Positions 8,485-17,311 of a DNA stretch of 64,000 nucleotides are shown in pieces. The stretch's first letter is position 1. Each line of letters begins with the position of its first letter. Location of the stretch: contig NZ_JAUSYD010000001.1 in NCBI RefSeq assembly GCF_030816615.1, positions 7,090,501 to 7,154,500 of the forward strand. The letters run 5' to 3'. The DNA comes from Streptomyces sp. B1I3 (GTDB lineage: Bacteria; Actinomycetota; Actinomycetes; Streptomycetales; Streptomycetaceae). A program made the translations under genes and the position numbers. The notes beneath the pieces are model-generated. The model was not told where the DNA came from. It saw only the letters and a program-made list of their open reading frames with translations, and did no database searches.

Positions 8485-9759
8485 TCAGGCGTCCGCTGCG
8501 CTGCCGCGGACCACGCAGGAGCGGCTGCTCTCCCATCCCCAGCCGTCGCCGTCAGGGTCGGAGGAACCGCTCGCGCAGTACGGGTATCCGTTCGGGGCGG
8601 TGCCGCCGTTGCCGGCCGCGTCCGCTGCGCTGCCGCGGACCACGCAGGAGCGGCTGCTCTCCCATCCCCAGCCGTCGCCGTCAGGGTCGGAGGAACCGCT
8701 CGCGCAGTACGGGTATCCGTTCGGGGCCGTGCCGTCGTTGCCGTTGACGCCGCCGTACACGGTCGCGCGCTCGGACGTGGTGGAGATGCCGTTGCTGCCG
8801 TTGAAGAGGCGGTTGCCCCACCTGGTGAACGAACCGGCGTCGAAGCCGTTGACCATGTCCAGGTACTCGACTCCGCCGCCGTTCCCGCTCCAGGACCAGC
8901 CGAGGTACCCCACCCGCAGGGACCGGGCGGTTGCCATGATGGCGTCCTCGTCCGGGTTGCCGTCGCTGTGCTGATCACCGAACTCGCCCACGACGATGGG
9001 CAGTCGGTTGCCGACGAAGTGGTTCAGGTAACCCTGCACCTCCGCGGCGGTGTCGTAGACCCCGTACATGTGGATCGAGAAGACCGTGTTGCGGTCGGGG
9101 TCGGAGTCGAACACGGACGCCGCGTTGTCCCTCATCGTGTTGGACCAGTCCTGCCCCCAGTTGGGGGCGTCCACCATCAGGGCGTGATGGAGGCCGGCGG
9201 TGCGCAGTTTGCTGATCGCGTTCTTGGTGGCGCCGGTCCATGCGCTGTGGCCGGTGTTGCCGAAGGGCTCGTTGCCGATGTTGACGACGACGTAGTTCTC
9301 CTGGCCCGTCAAGGCGCTCTTGATGCTGATCCAGTAGTCGGCGGCCTTGTCCAGCGAGGCGGCCGCGCTGTCCTCGCCGAAGCCGGTCGTGTCGTGCACT
9401 TCCAGTACACAGATCAGTCGGGCGGCCTTGCACCGGTCGATAAGGGAGGACACCTCCGAGGTGCTGGTCCGGGTCCAGCGGTCACCGCTGCTCAGGACGA
9501 TGCGGACGGTGTTGGCGCCCTTGGCAGCGATATCGGCGATCGAGCCGGTCCTGTCCGGGTACCAGGCGTGGGCGTGGTTCACGCCACGCATCACGAATTC
9601 GTTCCCGTTGGCCTCGTACAGGCGTCCGTTGCTGACCCGCAGGCCCGTCGCGGCCTCCGCCTGGGTGGTCGGCCCGAAGACCGACAGCAGAACGCCGACC
9701 AGGCCGGCGATCGTCATGGCCACGACCGTGTATCGCGAGTTTCTCGGTGGCAGTTTCAT
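8485..9759 (-). CDS. Secreted GH5 endo-beta-1,4-mannanase with two CBM10 modules
   Basis: Cuts beta-1,4-mannan outside the cell. The 424-residue protein has a signal peptide (RNSRYTVVAMTIAGLVG, cut near AEAA), then a GH5 subfamily-8 type catalytic domain (about 38-335). The acid/base Glu is in NIGNEPFG and the nucleophile Glu in VVGEFGDQ. The C-terminus holds two nearly identical 43-residue units, each with PNGYPYCAS and DGWGWESSRSC, matching the CBM10 cellulose-binding fold. The two units are also nearly identical at DNA level. It faces the kinase/isomerase genes across a 761-base gap that carries operator-like palindromes. Confidence 0.93.
   Translation of the reverse strand: MKLPPRNSRYTVVAMTIAGLVGVLLSVFGPTTQAEAATGLRVSNGRLYEANGNEFVMRGVNHAHAWYPDRTGSIADIAAKGANTVRIVLSSGDRWTRTSTSEVSSLIDRCKAARLICVLEVHDTTGFGEDSAAASLDKAADYWISIKSALTGQENYVVVNIGNEPFGNTGHSAWTGATKNAISKLRTAGLHHALMVDAPNWGQDWSNTMRDNAASVFDSDPDRNTVFSIHMYGVYDTAAEVQGYLNHFVGNRLPIVVGEFGDQHSDGNPDEDAIMATARSLRVGYLGWSWSGNGGGVEYLDMVNGFDAGSFTRWGNRLFNGSNGISTTSERATVYGGVNGNDGTAPNGYPYCASGSSDPDGDGWGWESSRSCVVRGSAADAAGNGGTAPNGYPYCASGSSDPDGDGWGWESSRSCVVRGSAADA
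8489..8735. repeat. 129-bp in-frame tandem duplication encoding CBM10
   Basis: Copies start at 8489 and 8618. I see no difference over roughly the first 105 bases, and the copies then diverge. The period of 129 bases equals 43 codons, so the duplication keeps the mannanase frame and adds a second binding module. Confidence 0.85.
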
Positions 9760-9950
9760 GTCTCTCCTCGAGTGGGGTCGGGATAGCCCGGGGCGGAGCC
9801 CGGCTGAGGGGCGGCGGGCAACCGCTTCCCCGGGATGGCGGTGTCGGGGAGCGGCCTGGGCCGGGATGCCCGCACAGGTGGAAGGCGCCGCGTCGGGCGG
9901 GCGGCCCGCTGCCGGTGCGGCGGTGGCAGGGACCCTTCTGCAAGAAAACA

Positions 9951-9962
9951 GACAACGTTGTC
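9951..9962. promoter_or_regulatory. LacI-type operator, mannanase side
   Basis: A perfect palindrome, GACAACGTTGTC, with the central CG usual for LacI/GalR operators. It lies 191 bases upstream of the mannanase start and is identical to the site at 10446-10457. The LacI regulator encoded at 19814-20839 is the natural candidate to bind it. Confidence 0.75.
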
Positions 9963-10420
9963 ACCACCATGCGTGCCAGGGGTAGGGGCTGCCCATGGTG
10001 GCGGGTCGGGGCTCGGTGCCGTCGCTGCCTGTCGTGCCTACGCGCCGAACGTGTCCAGGCTCCCGCCGGGGTGCAGCGGGACGTCTGCGTCGCGTCTTTG
10101 ATGCGTAGGCCGGGTGGCCGCCCCCATATGAGGCACCGAATGTTATTGCCATGTCAATAGATGTGTCGCCGACGTTTCACATTCCGTGAAGGCGTGCCGT
10201 TCACCCGAATGCCGCCGGGTGATTCGTTCCCGGAGGTGAGGGCCCATTGAAGCCCTGGAGCGTTCCTGTCGTGACCCTGTTTTTCGATCGGGGCGCCGGT
10301 CCCGCGCCTGCTGTGCCGAGCGTGATGGTGAGGGCGTCCGGAGCAGCGGAAATCCGGCATCAGGAGAAGCGGAAACAGCTGCCCGGGGTACACGAGCCCC
10401 AACAGCGCTTTACTAAACCA

Positions 10421-10449
10421 TTGCTTGAATGAACAGCAAGAGCTAGACA
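10421..10449 (+). promoter_or_regulatory. Sigma70-like promoter of the kinase/isomerase genes
   Basis: A -35 TTGCTT (10421-10426), a 17-base spacer and a -10 TAGACA (10444-10449). The operator palindrome begins inside the -10 element, an arrangement expected for repression by steric block. Confidence 0.6.
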
Positions 10450-10457
10450 ACGTTGTC
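10446..10457. promoter_or_regulatory. LacI-type operator, kinase side
   Basis: A second exact copy of GACAACGTTGTC. It overlaps the proposed -10 box and lies 63 bases before the kinase start. Confidence 0.8.
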
Positions 10458-10520
10458 AAATGGAGGCACAGTATCGGTCCGGGGCGATCGGGCGCTCCTA
10501 CCAGGAAAGGGCAGTACGTG

Positions 10521-11483
10521 ATGTACGGAGCACTGGACATCGGCGGCACCAAGATCGCGGGAGCGCTCGTCGACGAGGAAGGGCGCCTCGTCGCCCGGGC
10601 CCAGCGCGCGACACCGGCTTCGCGGCCCGCGGGTGATCTGGCGGCGGCGGTTACGGCGGTGCTGGACGAGCTGGCGGCGCACCCCGCCTGGGCGGAACTG
10701 TCCTGCATGGGGATCGCGAGCGCAGGGCCGGTCGACACCGCCGCGGGTACGGTCAGCCCGGTCAACATCCCGGGTTGGCGAAGCTTTCCGCTCGTCGAAC
10801 TGGTGCGGACGCATCCACAGCTGCCGTTCGGGATTCTCCCGGTACTCGTCGGCGACGCCGTCGCCATGACGGCCGCCGAACACTGGCTCGGTGCCGCACG
10901 CGGGGTCGGCAACGCGCTCTGCATGGTGGTCTCCACGGGTGTGGGAGGAGGGTTGGTCCTGGACGGGAAGGTGCACGCCGGCCGGACCGGCAACGCCGGG
11001 CACATCGGGCACATCAGCGTCGACCTGAACGGCCCCCGCTGCGCCTGTGGGGCGCCGGGCTGCGTCGAGAGCCTCGCGAGCGGGACAGCGATCGCCGCCC
11101 ATGCCCGGACACTCGGATGGACGCCTCCGCCAGGCACCGCGCCCAACGCGGCGGCGATCGCCGCCGCGGCCCGCTCCGGTGACGCCCGGGCGCTCGCGGC
11201 CTACGGGAGGGCGGCACGAGCACTGGCTGCGGCGATAGCCGCGACCGCCGCCCTGGTCGAGCTCGAGCGCGTGGTCATCGGGGGAGGTGTCGCGCAGGCA
11301 GGGGACGTCCTGTTCGCTCCGCTCGGCCGGTACATGCACGACTACGCCGTACTCGACTTCACCCGTGGGATCTCCATCGTGCCGGCCGCCCTCGCGCTGG
11401 ACGCCGGGCTCATCGGAGCCGCTGCCACGGCTTCCGCCCAGGGCGGCGGTCGACCGGAACCGGCATCCGCCCTGTGCCGCTGA
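10521..11483 (+). CDS. ROK family sugar kinase
   Basis: Probably phosphorylates mannose (or glucose/fructose) produced in the cell from imported manno-oligosaccharides. The 320-residue protein opens with the ATP-binding motif ALDIGGTKIAGALVD. It has the substrate and zinc motif of the ROK family at GNAGHIGHISVD and CACGAPGCVES, and a C-terminal VVIGGGVAQAGD adenosine loop. AGGAAAGG lies 10 bases before the ATG at 10521. A GTG directly in front (10518) is also possible. The isomerase gene follows after 51 bases, which supports mannose or fructose as the substrate. Confidence 0.87.
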   Translation: MYGALDIGGTKIAGALVDEEGRLVARAQRATPASRPAGDLAAAVTAVLDELAAHPAWAELSCMGIASAGPVDTAAGTVSPVNIPGWRSFPLVELVRTHPQLPFGILPVLVGDAVAMTAAEHWLGAARGVGNALCMVVSTGVGGGLVLDGKVHAGRTGNAGHIGHISVDLNGPRCACGAPGCVESLASGTAIAAHARTLGWTPPPGTAPNAAAIAAAARSGDARALAAYGRAARALAAAIAATAALVELERVVIGGGVAQAGDVLFAPLGRYMHDYAVLDFTRGISIVPAALALDAGLIGAAATASAQGGGRPEPASALCR

Positions 11484-11534
11484 CGCCGTCACGTGCCATC
11501 TCCGTACGGACAGCTCCTTGAAGGAGAAACACCT

Positions 11535-12748
11535 GTGGATCAGCTCGTCAACGCGATTCGCCCTTACGCCTGGGGCTCAGCCACCGCCCTGCCCGGCCTG
11601 ATGGGAGTCGAGCCTGACGGCACTCCCCAGGCGGAGCTGTGGATGGGAGCGCATCCGTCGGCGCCGTCACTGGTCGGGCGCCCGGCCGGACCCGCACCCC
11701 TGGACGCACTGATCGCGTCCGGGCCGGCTGCCGAGCTGGGAGAGGCCACGCTCCGCAGGTTCGGTCCCCGGTTGCCCTTCCTCCTCAAGCTGCTGGCAGC
11801 CGGATCGCCGCTCTCCCTCCAGGCGCATCCGGATCTCGCCCAGGCGGCCGTCGGTTACGAAAGGGAGAACTCCCAGGGCATCCCGCTCGATGCACCGCAC
11901 CGCAACTACCGGGATGCGAACCACAAGCCGGAGATGATCGTCCCCCTCAGCGGGTTCGAGGCGCTCTGCGGCTTCCGGCCACCTGCGCAGTGCGCCGACC
12001 TGCTCGACGCACTCGGTCTGCCCGAACTCGTCCCCCACACCACGGCCCTGCGGCAGGAACCGGAGAAGGCCGCGCTGCGCGCGGTCTTCTCCGCCTTCCT
12101 CGCCGCCTCGCGCGGCCTGGTCGGAGCCGTGGCCACGGCAGTGGCACGCGAGGCGCGAGGCGCGGGGCCGCACCGGTCCGCGTTCGCGGCCTACGACGCC
12201 ATCGCACGATCCCATCCGGGCGACACCGGACTGCTGGCGGCCTTGATGCTGCAGCACGTCCGACTGGTTCCGGGGAGGGGCTGTTCCTCGCGGCGGGCGT
12301 CCCGCACGCCTACGTGCAGGGGCTCGGGGTGGAGATCATGGCCACCTCGGACAACGTCCTCAGGTGCGGACTGACCTCCAAGCATGTGGACACGGAGGAG
12401 TTGCTGCGCGTGGTGCGGTTCGCCTCTCTTCCCCTGCGCATCCTGCGACCCGCGGAGGGCGGAGGAGAGAAGGTCTATCCGGCTCCGGTGGACGACTTCC
12501 GCCTCTCCCGGATCCGTCCCACCGGAGGCCCGGCCGTGCTCCTGGACGGGTCGGCTCCGCAGATCCTCGTCTGTACACGGGGGCGGGCCCGCCTGGGTGG
12601 CCCGCAAGGGCCGCTCTCCCTCCGGCCGGGCTGCTCGGCCTTCGTCCCGGCAGGAGAAGAGGTCACTGTGGGCGGTGAGGGAGAGGTGTTCCGGGCCACC
12701 GTCGGTCAGGCGCGGGAGCAGCACGGCCGCGTCGCCACCGCTCCGTGA
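11535..12748 (+). pseudogene. manA: Mannose-6-phosphate isomerase, type I, with one frameshift
   Basis: Converts mannose-6-phosphate to fructose-6-phosphate and so feeds mannan sugar into glycolysis. The GTG at 11535 has AAGGAG eight bases upstream. The metal ligands of the family are all present but in two frames: LQAHPD (Gln, His) and NHKPEM (Glu) in the first, and GVPHAYVQG (His) in the second. The frame changes at the GGGG run 12272-12275. One more G would restore PGEGLFLAAGVPHAY, and the second frame then runs to the stop at 12748 with a normal cupin C-terminus. Either a recent one-base loss or a sequencing error explains it. Little else in the gene looks decayed. Confidence 0.85.
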
Positions 12749-12752
12749 ACCG

Positions 12753-12899
12753 TCACGAAACTTGACCGGTTTCGCACTCAGACTGCACTGCCGTCGTTTG
12801 CTTCGCCCTCCAGCCTCCGCCCCGGTCACCGAACACTACGCGGCCTCTTTCGTACAGCCACTCGGGCGACTGTTTCGGGTGAAATTCTTCGGCGGTCAT
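12753..12899 (-). CDS. Possible 48-residue protein
   Basis: No family recognised. The ATG (12897-12899) is preceded by GAGGGAAAAC, a plausible ribosome-binding site with seven bases of spacing. The product begins MTAEEFHPKQSPEWLYERGR and is charged, without a signal peptide. Codon third positions are less GC-rich than in neighbouring genes. It could be a genuine small gene, a remnant, or chance. Confidence 0.3.
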   Translation of the reverse strand: MTAEEFHPKQSPEWLYERGRVVFGDRGGGWRAKQTTAVQSECETGQVS

Positions 12900-13172
12900 G
12901 TTTTCCCTCGCCCGGTCGAATCGACCATGTTCGGCACACGCCGACGGAATTGCGTTCCCGTGCGGGTATCGCGCTTTGTCCGCGCTGCGGAGCCGAATAC
13001 CCGGGGATCCCCCATCGGCGACAGTCGGCTGCCGGACGGGCAGGGGAGTGCGTCCGGCCTGCGCCCACGCCCGCACCCGGAAGAATCTCGGGTACGCACT
13101 CTGCCGGACCGGCCCCGCACTCGACGTCGACGGACCCCGTGGGTCCAGCCCCGGGGGCCGCGCCCAGGATGT

Positions 13173-13588
13173 TCATCGCCGCGGAGCTCGCCGTCGTGAC
13201 CCGGAAGAAGGGCGCCGGCGGACGGCTCGCCCCCTGGACCGTCCGCAACACCTCGGACCATCACCGTGCTTCGGTGCTTCACCGACGACAACGGGCACCT
13301 CCACCGTCCCGGCCCACACGGGTGAATCCCTCTCATGCACGCGCAATACGACGATCGTCCTGACCGACTTCAGGGACAACGTCTTCGAGGCCCCGAACGC
13401 GTACAGGGTGGCGGGACCGACCAGTAGTTCCTGGCCATCCAGGCCATCGGCGCGAACGGCCGGTCCTTCCGGTCGTGGACGTCCACCCGCCCCACCGGCA
13501 CCTGGACCCCGTCGGCCTCCACCTGGAGCGCTTCGTTCCCCGGCGGGTCCGACGTCTCGTTCCACGGACCGGCCTGGACGAACGGCAT
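13173..13588 (-). pseudogene. Decayed protein-coding remnant, two frames
   Basis: Reading the minus strand from 13588, one frame gives protein-like sequence (GNEALQVEADGVQVPVGRVD, then DRKDRPFAPMAWM). It breaks near 13440, and a second frame carries on with DGQELLVGPATLYAFGASK and RDSPVWAGTVEVPVVVGEAP before breaking down. The segments join naturally if a small indel is assumed, so this looks like a broken gene. I do not recognise the family. Confidence 0.45.
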
Positions 13589-13868
13589 CGGTCACGGAGA
13601 GCTCCTGCGCTCCGGCAATTCCGTACGCTCACCCTCGTCCCGTTTCACCGCAGTGCGTCGCGGTCACAGGGACGTGAGCCGAACCGCGGCGGTGGGAACT
13701 CTCAACTCTCGTACGGAGGCGTGCTGTTGACGTAGGCGTTGCGCACTGCTGGAGGGTGCCGTGCTTCCGGAGGCCGGGACGCGACGCGCCCTCAGGGCCG
13801 GCCGCGAGCGTATCGGCCTCCGGCGGCGTTCGTGCGGGGCGGGACGCGCGGTGGGGCGGTGGCGTCCG

Positions 13869-14741
13869 CTACTTGGTCGCCCCTGAAGCGAATCCGTTGT
13901 AGATGTAGCGCTGGAGGAACAGGAACGCGATCAGGGTGGGCAGGATGACGAGAACGGCTCCCGCCGAGATGTTCTCCCAGTGCGCCCCGAAGGGTCCCTT
14001 GAAGCGGAACAGCGCGGTGGAGATCGTGCCCAGTTCCTGCGAGGGCATGTAGAGGAAGGGGATGTAGAAGTCGTTGTAGGTGGTGATCCCCTTGATGATG
14101 ACCACGGTGGCGATCGCCGGCTTGAGCAGCGGGAAGATGATCTTTCGGTAGATCGTGAACGAGTTCGCCCCGTCCAGCCGCGCGGCTTCGTCGAGGGATA
14201 CCGGGATGCCGCGGATGAACTGCAGGAAGATGTAGATCGAGACGATGTCCGTGCCCATGTAGAGCAGGATCGGGGCCCACCGGGTGTCGAACAGTCCGAA
14301 GCTGTTGATGACCTGGAAGGTGGCGACCTGTGTGGTGACACCCGGGACGAGGGTGGCGACCAGGAAGAGGCCCATGACGAGCTTCTTGGCCCGGAAGTGG
14401 AAGCGGTCGACGGCGTAGGCCGTCATCGACCCGATGATCACGGTGCCGGTGATCGAGAAGAGCAGGATGAACGCGGTGTTGCCGAAGGCCGTCAGCATAT
14501 GGCCGTCGGAGAAGGCGGTGGCGTAGTTGTCGAGGTTCAGCCAATTGCCGGGCAGCGACAGTGCACCGCCTTCGGTGACCTCCTCGGACGTCTTCAACGA
14601 GGTGAGGAAGACGACGGCCAGGGGGAGGAGTACGACCAGCGAGGCGACGACGAGCGACAGGTGGACGAGCGTCTGCCCGAGTCGGCCGCGCCGGCCGGGC
14701 CCGGGACGGGAGGGGGCGGCGGTCTGAGGGGCCGTGGTCAT
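13869..14741 (-). CDS. Sugar ABC transporter permease (MalG-like)
   Basis: The second permease of a carbohydrate ABC importer. It has 290 residues and six membrane segments. The EAA loop that docks the ATPase is visible as DEAARLDGANSFTIYRKIIFP. The ATG overlaps the stop of the other permease gene (ATGA at 14738-14741). The typical actinobacterial arrangement is binding lipoprotein, MalF-like, MalG-like with no ATPase in the operon. The shared ATPase (MsiK) would be encoded elsewhere, and none is seen here. Confidence 0.92.
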   Translation of the reverse strand: MTTAPQTAAPSRPGPGRRGRLGQTLVHLSLVVASLVVLLPLAVVFLTSLKTSEEVTEGGALSLPGNWLNLDNYATAFSDGHMLTAFGNTAFILLFSITGTVIIGSMTAYAVDRFHFRAKKLVMGLFLVATLVPGVTTQVATFQVINSFGLFDTRWAPILLYMGTDIVSIYIFLQFIRGIPVSLDEAARLDGANSFTIYRKIIFPLLKPAIATVVIIKGITTYNDFYIPFLYMPSQELGTISTALFRFKGPFGAHWENISAGAVLVILPTLIAFLFLQRYIYNGFASGATK

Positions 14742-15724
14742 ACGAGGTCCACCTTTTCGTCGGGCACGAGCCGGCGCTGGATCCACGTGATCAGCAGAAT
14801 GATCAGCAGCAGCACCACGGCGGCTGCCGAGGCCAGCCCCGTCTTGTTGAACTGGAACGCGAGCTTGACCGTCTGGATGACGAACGTGGAGGTGCCGGTC
14901 GCGCCGCCGGTCATGATGTACGGGATCTCGAAGACCGCGAGGGACCCCGAGATCGCCAGGATGATGCTGAGGCTCAGGACGGGCCTGATGCCCGGGGCGA
15001 TGATGTGGTGGAACTGCTGCCATCGGGTCGCGCCGTCCAGTTGGGCGGCTTCGTAGAGCTCGCCGGGGATCGACTGGATGGCGCCGAGGAACAGGACGAA
15101 GTTCAGGCCTGTGAAGCGCCAGACCGAGACGCCGGCGAGCGAGGTGTTGGCCGAGGCCGGGTCACCCAGCCACGCGTGGTCTGTCCCCGACCCGAACCAG
15201 GACAGGATGGAGTCGAGTGTGCCGCCGTCCTGGAAGAAATACAGGAAGACGAACCCGATCGCCACGCCGTTGATGAGGTAGGGGAAGAACAGGAGCCCCT
15301 TGAACAGGTTGCGGAACCGCAGATCGAAGCTGAGCACCGTGGCGAAGTACAGCGCTATGGCGATCTGTGCCACGGATGCCGCCAGGTAGTAGAAGCTCAC
15401 GAAGAACACCCGGAAGAGCTCGGGCCGGGTGAAGATCTGGACGTAGTTGTCCGCTCCCGTGAAGTTCCGGTCCGGGCTGATGCCGTCCCAGTCCGTGAAG
15501 CTGTAATAGATCATGTTGCCCACGGGCACGTAGGTGAACGTGACCAGCAGCACCAGGGGTGCTGCCAGGAACAGCCAGGGGGTCGCGCGGCGGAGCCGCT
15601 GACCCCGCACTCCGCCTCCCGGTGGCCTGATGCCGCTTTCTGCGGGCCTGTGGCCGGTGGTCCTGTGGCCTGAGGCGGTGGCGCGGCGCGTCTTCACGCT
15701 CGCCGCCTCGGTCGTCTCGGTCAT
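14738..15724 (-). CDS. Sugar ABC transporter permease (MalF-like)
   Basis: The first permease of the importer, 328 residues. A polar N-terminus of about 50 residues precedes six membrane segments (WLFLAAPLVLLVTFTYVPVG is the first). The EAA-type loop YEAAQLDGATRWQQFHHIIAP lies near residue 230. It is 89 bases downstream of the binding-protein gene and overlaps the next permease by four bases. The context (mannanase, mannosidase) suggests uptake of manno-oligosaccharides such as mannobiose. Confidence 0.92.
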   Translation of the reverse strand: MTETTEAASVKTRRATASGHRTTGHRPAESGIRPPGGGVRGQRLRRATPWLFLAAPLVLLVTFTYVPVGNMIYYSFTDWDGISPDRNFTGADNYVQIFTRPELFRVFFVSFYYLAASVAQIAIALYFATVLSFDLRFRNLFKGLLFFPYLINGVAIGFVFLYFFQDGGTLDSILSWFGSGTDHAWLGDPASANTSLAGVSVWRFTGLNFVLFLGAIQSIPGELYEAAQLDGATRWQQFHHIIAPGIRPVLSLSIILAISGSLAVFEIPYIMTGGATGTSTFVIQTVKLAFQFNKTGLASAAAVVLLLIILLITWIQRRLVPDEKVDLV

Positions 15725-15813
15725 GTCGGGCCTTTCGTCATCCGCGTCGTCATTCGGTGCGCGGGAGGGTGGGGGCCCGGCCGGTGTTCTCGGCCGGGCC
15801 CCGCCTCACCGGC

Positions 15814-17136
15814 TCAGGAACCTGCGGCCTTTGCCGCCTCGTTCCACCTCGCGTCGAGTTCGGCGAAGTAGTCCTCGAGGCTGCCCTTGTCCGCACCGCG
15901 GGCGATGTCGATGAGCTTCTGGCGGTAGTCGGGCTTGTTCAGCCCGATCTCGGCCGCGTTGTCGATGTCGTTGACCTCGCCCGTGTTCCGCTCCGACCGC
16001 TCCACGAACGTGACATCGTTGTCAACGAAGTCGTCGAGGGTGTCCGGCATCGGAGCCGACTTGAGGGTGGGCACGGCACCCTCCTCGGCGGAGTAGCCGG
16101 ACTTCTCGGTGAACCAGTCGACCCAGGCCCGGGCCGCCTCCTTGTGCTCCGAGTGGGCGTTGACGGCCTGCTGGTAGTCCGAGACGAGGGTGGCGCAGTA
16201 CTCCTTGTTGCCCTTGCGGACCGGGAAGGGCATGAAGCCGATGTCGTCCGGGTTCGCTCCCGCCTTCTCGGCGGCGTCCTTCATCTGTGTGATCGACCAG
16301 GAGCCCAGCATCATGGTGCCGATCTCACCCTTGGCGAGCTTGGTCTTGGACGCTTCCCAGTTCGTGGTGTTGGGGTCCTTCTCCGCGAGTCCCGCCTTGA
16401 CGGTGTCGTGCAGCAGCGTGTCGATCACCCGGAGCTCGCTGCCCTCCTTCCAGGGGGAGGCGGCGCCGGCGAGGCCGTTGGTGGCGTAGCTGTCGCAGGT
16501 CACCGAGCCGATGTTCGCGGTCCACTGGACCAGCGGCCAGCCGTCCTTGAAGTTGGTGTAGTAGGGGACGGCACCGGTCTTCGACCTGATCGCCTCGAGT
16601 CCGGCGAGGAACTCCTGGGGCGTGCTCGGCCAGGCGGTGACGCCGGCCTTCTTCCAGACGGCCTTGTTGTAGACGAACCCGTTGGCGGTGCCGAACTGGG
16701 CGATGCCGTAGACCTTGCCGTCGACGTCCGTCTTGTCGCTGAAGCGGTACTTCTTCGACATCTGGCCGGAGGTGCCGAGGGGGGCGAAGAAGGTGGGGTA
16801 GTCGTTCTTGGAGACGGCGGCCGGGATCATGAGGACATCGCCGTAGTCCTCGGTGTTCATCCGGATCTTCACTTCGCCCTCGTAGTCGGTGAGTCCCTCG
16901 AACTTCACCTTGACCTTGGGGTAGGTCTTGTTGAACTCCGCCGCGTAGGCGTCCATGGCGCCGCTCTGCACCAGGTCCGTCCGCTGGGTCAGGACCGTGA
17001 TGGTGCCCGATGCCTTGTCCGGATCCGTAGGGGCCTTCGCCATCTCGGTCGACGGCGCGCCTCCGCCACCGCATCCGGTCGCGGCCAGTGTCGCGACGGT
17101 CAGAAGTGCGCCTGCGAGCGTCTTCGTCTTCCCCAT
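15814..17136 (-). CDS. Sugar-binding lipoprotein of ABC importer
   Basis: The extracellular solute-binding protein (family 1) of the importer, 440 residues. The signal peptide ends in a lipobox, LAATGC, with Cys22 as the lipidated residue. Mature sequence contains the family pattern (SGTITVLTQRTD early; NGFVYNKAVWKKAGV near residue 150). GAGGAG lies about eight bases before the ATG at 17134-17136. Upstream starts would add a non-signal-like extension. It is divergent from the beta-mannosidase gene. Lnt, encoded at 1820-3442, would complete its lipid anchor. Confidence 0.93.
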   Translation of the reverse strand: MGKTKTLAGALLTVATLAATGCGGGGAPSTEMAKAPTDPDKASGTITVLTQRTDLVQSGAMDAYAAEFNKTYPKVKVKFEGLTDYEGEVKIRMNTEDYGDVLMIPAAVSKNDYPTFFAPLGTSGQMSKKYRFSDKTDVDGKVYGIAQFGTANGFVYNKAVWKKAGVTAWPSTPQEFLAGLEAIRSKTGAVPYYTNFKDGWPLVQWTANIGSVTCDSYATNGLAGAASPWKEGSELRVIDTLLHDTVKAGLAEKDPNTTNWEASKTKLAKGEIGTMMLGSWSITQMKDAAEKAGANPDDIGFMPFPVRKGNKEYCATLVSDYQQAVNAHSEHKEAARAWVDWFTEKSGYSAEEGAVPTLKSAPMPDTLDDFVDNDVTFVERSERNTGEVNDIDNAAEIGLNKPDYRQKLIDIARGADKGSLEDYFAELDARWNEAAKAAGS

Positions 17137-17203
17137 GTGCCCAACTCCTCTGTGTGGCGGCTCAGGTCTGCGGTGGGATGTTGGCACTATGTCAGGACGG
17201 ATG

Positions 17204-17215
17204 TGAACCGGTAAA
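17204..17215. promoter_or_regulatory. Candidate operator, importer side
   Basis: TGAACCGGTAAA lies 68 bases before the binding-protein start. Its inverted relative is at 17312-17323 in front of the mannosidase gene. The central CCGG is LacI-like, but the sequence differs from the perfect GACAACGTTGTC sites. Confidence 0.35.
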
Positions 17216-17311
17216 GCTTTGATTTCCGTGACGATGCCCAATCGTTACCGCTTGGTGCATCAGGGCAGGCCGTGACCACCCTGCATGTGCAATGCGTGAC
17301 GAAAGCGCGAC

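Larger units (their letters stand above)
9760..10520. promoter_or_regulatory. Divergent regulatory region between mannanase and kinase genes
   Basis: A 761-base interval with no supported gene. It carries two exact copies of GACAACGTTGTC (9951-9962 and 10446-10457) and a sigma70-like promoter at 10421-10449. The stretch 10135-10170 is markedly AT-richer than its surroundings. Both the secreted mannanase (minus) and the ROK kinase/isomerase genes (plus) must be driven from here. Confidence 0.75.
12749..13868. other. Gene-poor interval with decayed sequence
   Basis: About 1.1 kb between manA and the ABC permease. The left part (12750-12960) is less GC-rich than its neighbours and holds a possible 48-codon gene on the minus strand. 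The middle and right parts hold protein-like segments in changing frames. Nothing convincing lies in 13640-13868. Confidence 0.5.

Noticed and set aside
7246..9786. An 846-codon open frame on the plus strand
   Set aside because: It lies antisense to the paralogous pair and the mannanase, with Arg/Pro/Val-rich translation and no motifs. Such long antisense frames are a by-product of high GC.
9747..10160. Plus-strand open frame upstream of the mannanase
   Set aside because: It covers the operator region and has neither a ribosome-binding site nor a recognisable product.
12898..13677. A 259-codon plus-strand open frame in the gene-poor interval
   Set aside because: No ribosome-binding site, and a Ser/Arg/Pro-rich product with no protein-like patches, unlike the minus strand of the same region.
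16010..16030. Another operator copy within the binding-protein gene
   Set aside because: CGTTGTCAACG overlaps only half of the GACAACGTTGTC palindrome and lies in coding sequence.
15757..17214. A long plus-strand open frame opposite the sugar-binding lipoprotein
   Set aside because: It is the mirror of a well-supported lipoprotein gene. The translation is repetitive Val/Gly/Arg sequence without a fold signature.
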